In this document: in pieces, positions 61,985-64,000 of the stretch
Layout: each line of letters begins with the position of its first letter
Position numbering within the stretch: position 1 is the first letter of the stretch
NCBI GenBank assembly: GCA_006176705.1
Contig: QRFJ01000482.1
Span: forward strand, 530,989-594,988
Direction: 5' to 3'
DNA: 64,000 bases
Source: Cocos nucifera
Lineage: Eukaryota > Streptophyta > Magnoliopsida > Arecales > Arecaceae
Translations under genes and position numbers: made by a program
The notes under the pieces: generated by a model
The model's database searches: none
What the model saw: the letters and a program-made list of their open reading frames with translations, nothing else
Told to the model about the DNA's origin: nothing

Positions 61985-62660
61985 ATCTCTCTTGCTCTCT
62001 CTCTCTCTCCCCCTCCTCTTCATCGTCAGTGAGGCTCCTTCCCCTCTGAGCTAGTGTCTCCCCTCCTCCCCCCGATCGACATTGCCCTCATGCCCCTCCC
62101 CCCCCGACCGGTGTCACCCCTCCTTCCCCTGGATCGGCGTCGACCTTCCTCCCCTCGACCGACGCCGTCCCTCCTTCCCCCTCCCTCTCCAGCCCCTCCA
62201 TCCCTGGCCACCCCTCCCCGCCACCCGCCACCCCCCACCCACCCCCCACCCTCCATCCGATCCTCCTTGGCTCCCAATGAAACCTCCCTCCGATGAACCC
62301 CATCCGACCCTCCCTCGGCCCCCTGCGAAACCCCCCCTCCGACGAATACCCCTCCACCATCTCTCGGCCCCGTGCGAAACCCCACCCCTGCCCCTCCATT
62401 CGACCCTCCCTCGGTCCCCAACGAACCTCCATCCGACCCTCCCTCGGCCCTTGTGAAACCCCCTCCGACGAACCCCCATCCAACTTGACCCTCCGTCGAC
62501 CCCCCATGAAACCCCTCCCCACAGTTCTATTCTCCTCCGACCCTGGTGCGAAACCAAACCCCCCTTCCAGCGAGCCCCTTCACCCTCCTTTAGCCCCCGC
62601 GAAACCCCAACCCCCCCCCCCAACCACCACCATTCTGATCCTCCTCCGATCGAGTGTGAA
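61985..62660 (+). repeat. C-rich tract with degenerate tandem units
   Basis: Starts with a CT microsatellite (61993-62014), then strongly C-rich sequence. From about 62262 a repeat of roughly 50-60 bases recurs 6 to 8 times, with core GACCCTCCCTCGGCCCC..GCGAAACCCC..CCGACGAA. Overlapping open frames on both strands (62026-62784) come from this composition and cannot be taken as genes. It contrasts sharply with the AT-rich rest of the window. Confidence 0.75.
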
Positions 62661-62783
62661 GCCTCCTTCGGCCTCCTCGTCACTGTGCCCTCCACCCCCT
62701 AGCCCCCATCCCCGACCGCCCCTGCTCTCTTTCTTTCCTCTTTTTCTCTCTTCTTTATCTCACTATCTTACTTTTATTTCGTA

Positions 62784-62868
62784 GGTTATCTCTAGTATCA
62801 TCATCCTCCTCTAGCATCATCGTCGGTGATCCTCGAGCTTTCGGTACGACCCACTCTCTATAGCCGCA
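62784..62868 (+). other. exon-like segment with splice-type borders
   Basis: TTATTTCGTAG precedes and GTATATTTTTTTTAA follows this 85-base, GC-balanced piece (CATCATCGTCGGTGATCC). The borders resemble AG and GT splice sites, so it may be an exon of a captured gene. Weak evidence. Confidence 0.25.
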
Positions 62869-63019
62869 GGTATATTTTTTTTAATTTTATAGTATTATTT
62901 ATTAATCATGTATATTTATAATAATTTATAAAATATTTATAATAAATATTATAAATATTATAATTATCTGCATGCCATAGTTTTTGGGTCGTGCTGTGGT
63001 GGTAGCCTTGGACCGTGCT

Positions 63020-64000
63020 TGAAGAAAAATTCTGATTTTTCGAACCAGGTTCATTCAGATTTGATCAGATCAAGAGATATATTTCAAAAAAAAATTTCTC
63101 TTTGATCTAGATCAGATCTGAGATATTTTAGATCTGATTCTTATTATTTTAATAATTAAAATAAAATCAAATAAATTAAATCAAATTTAATTTATCTTGA
63201 AGTGGGTAATCCTATTATTCGTTGATGATCCTATAAGCAGCGAAAGGTTCTGGATCTAGCCATGCAAGTGCCTAGCCTCTACGGGTATCCACTCAGGCTG
63301 GATCTGGAGATCCTCTTCTTCTCTATCACATCTCCAAAAAATTAGATCTGGATCTGATCTGGAGGATCTTCAAAACTCCTTTTGAAGATCAGCAGTCGTC
63401 CTTTGCAGCAGCGCAGCCTTCTAGCTTTCAGTCGCCTTTCTCTTGATCTGGATCGCACCAACCAAGTCCAAAACTCCTTTTGGACGTGGAGAGGAGAGGG
63501 AGAAGGTGGGTTTGGCATGGAGGAAGGAGAGGGAGAGGCAGCCTTGGGGCATGGGAAATTGATTCATTTTTCAATCTTTGAGTTGGGCGCAGGGTCTTAT
63601 TTATAGACTAAGCTGTGATCCAACTCCTCTTCTTCCCAACCAATCACAACCCTTTGTGAAATCAGATCTAAATCTGATTGGTGGGAATAGAGTCCCCTGG
63701 ATTCCTCCTTAGAGGGTGCCTAAGACCAGTCAAAGTTGGTTCTTAGGAGAACTCTAATTGGAATCCAAAAAGGAGATGGAGTCCTTGTCCAACAAGGACT
63801 CCTAGGCGCCTCCAACTTGGGCACACGCCAAGGGTGGCGTGCGCCCTCCTCCTTGCCAGGTTCTGGCAGGGGACAGGCCCCCACCAGCTCTCCAATAGGT
63901 GCATGACATGTGGTCAAAAGTCAAAGTGTCAATGGTCAACATTTGACCAGTCAAAGGTAGACTTTTGACCAAAGTCAAAGAACAAGAAATGGCAGGTGAC
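63020..64000 (-). mobile_element. copia A3 LTR, 3' end portion (cut by window edge), minus strand
   Basis: On the minus strand it ends TTCTTCA at 63020, as A1 does at 3343. It matches A1 backwards: a GAAGATCTTCA-type segment (about 63360-63390), the GTGGATACC/GGCACTTGC..GGCTA block (63255-63290), and TATA at 63598-63605. No primer site follows at the left, so 63020 is the outer end of a 3' LTR or of a solo LTR. The rest lies beyond 64000. Open frames at 63382-63606 and 63720-63917 lie in the LTR and are not called. Confidence 0.8.
63598..63605 (-). promoter_or_regulatory. TATA box in A3 LTR
   Basis: TATAAATA on the minus strand, in the position equivalent to 2767 of A1. Confidence 0.5.

Larger units (their letters stand above)
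60455..63019 (+). mobile_element. CACTA (En/Spm)-like element, left part
   Basis: Begins CACTACTACAAAAATGAC, the standard plant CACTA terminal inverted repeat, next to a clustered subterminal repeat array. The preceding AAA could be one copy of the 3-base target duplication. The interior has a palindrome of about 1.5 kb (with its arrays), a C-rich tract and an exon-like segment. No right terminus (TTTTTGTAGTAGTG) is found before the A3 LTR at 63020, so the element is interrupted or truncated there. No transposase is visible. Confidence 0.72.

Noticed and set aside
62026..62784. Several long proline-, arginine- or glycine-rich frames on both strands
   Set aside because: All overlap one C-rich tandem repeat. 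Stop codons are rare there for compositional reasons, and the predicted proteins are low-complexity.

Overview
This window is repeat-dense nuclear DNA from a flowering plant. It is AT-rich, it holds several families of plant LTR retrotransposons, a CACTA transposon and a possible hAT-like fragment, and no intact host gene is visible. Long (2.3-2.9 kb) copia LTRs with an initiator-Met tRNA primer site, together with Tat/Athila-type and Del/Tekay-like gypsy elements, are what I would expect in a large monocot genome. A palm is my low-confidence guess; nothing here proves the species. I use working names: A, B and D for three Ty1/copia families, C for a Ty3/gypsy LTR family, and Tat for a Tat/Athila-like gypsy element.

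Layout, left to right. 1-3343 is the 3' part of copia A1 (+ strand: RT/RNase H, polypurine tract, 3' LTR), inserted in the 3' LTR of copia B1. B1 runs on the minus strand (3344-13080) and is nearly complete. 13081-18942 holds the two LTRs of a deleted gypsy element C, the second split by a 1.3 kb LTR-like insert. 18943-24043 is the only stretch not dominated by recognisable retroelements; it holds a degenerate tandem repeat, a G-rich tract and minus-strand exon-like relics. A hAT-like fragment (24044-24368) leads into the tail of copia B2.

From 24369 on, almost everything is nested. B3 (24884-50233) sits in the 3' LTR of B2 with a perfect duplication ATGCA. B4 (33255-48485) sits in the 3' LTR of B3 (CATTT/TATTT). 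Inside B4 lie a solo LTR (37401-38864, duplication CATAG) and gag-only copia D on the minus strand (39168-42600, TCCAT/CCCAT). The B2 LTR resumes at 50234 and is interrupted again at 51518 by copia A2. A2 is cut after gag by the Tat element (56467), Tat is cut by a CACTA-like element (60455), and that element is cut by the LTR of A3 on the minus strand (63020 to the edge).

Function: all retroelement proteins are broken by stops, frameshifts or deletions, so no autonomous copy is present. The three B copies share a structure lacking the N-terminal gag domain, and D has gag but no pol, so both look like lineages that depended on proteins supplied by relatives. Boundaries come from reading LTR ends, primer sites, polypurine tracts and target-site duplications by eye. 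No search or alignment program was used.
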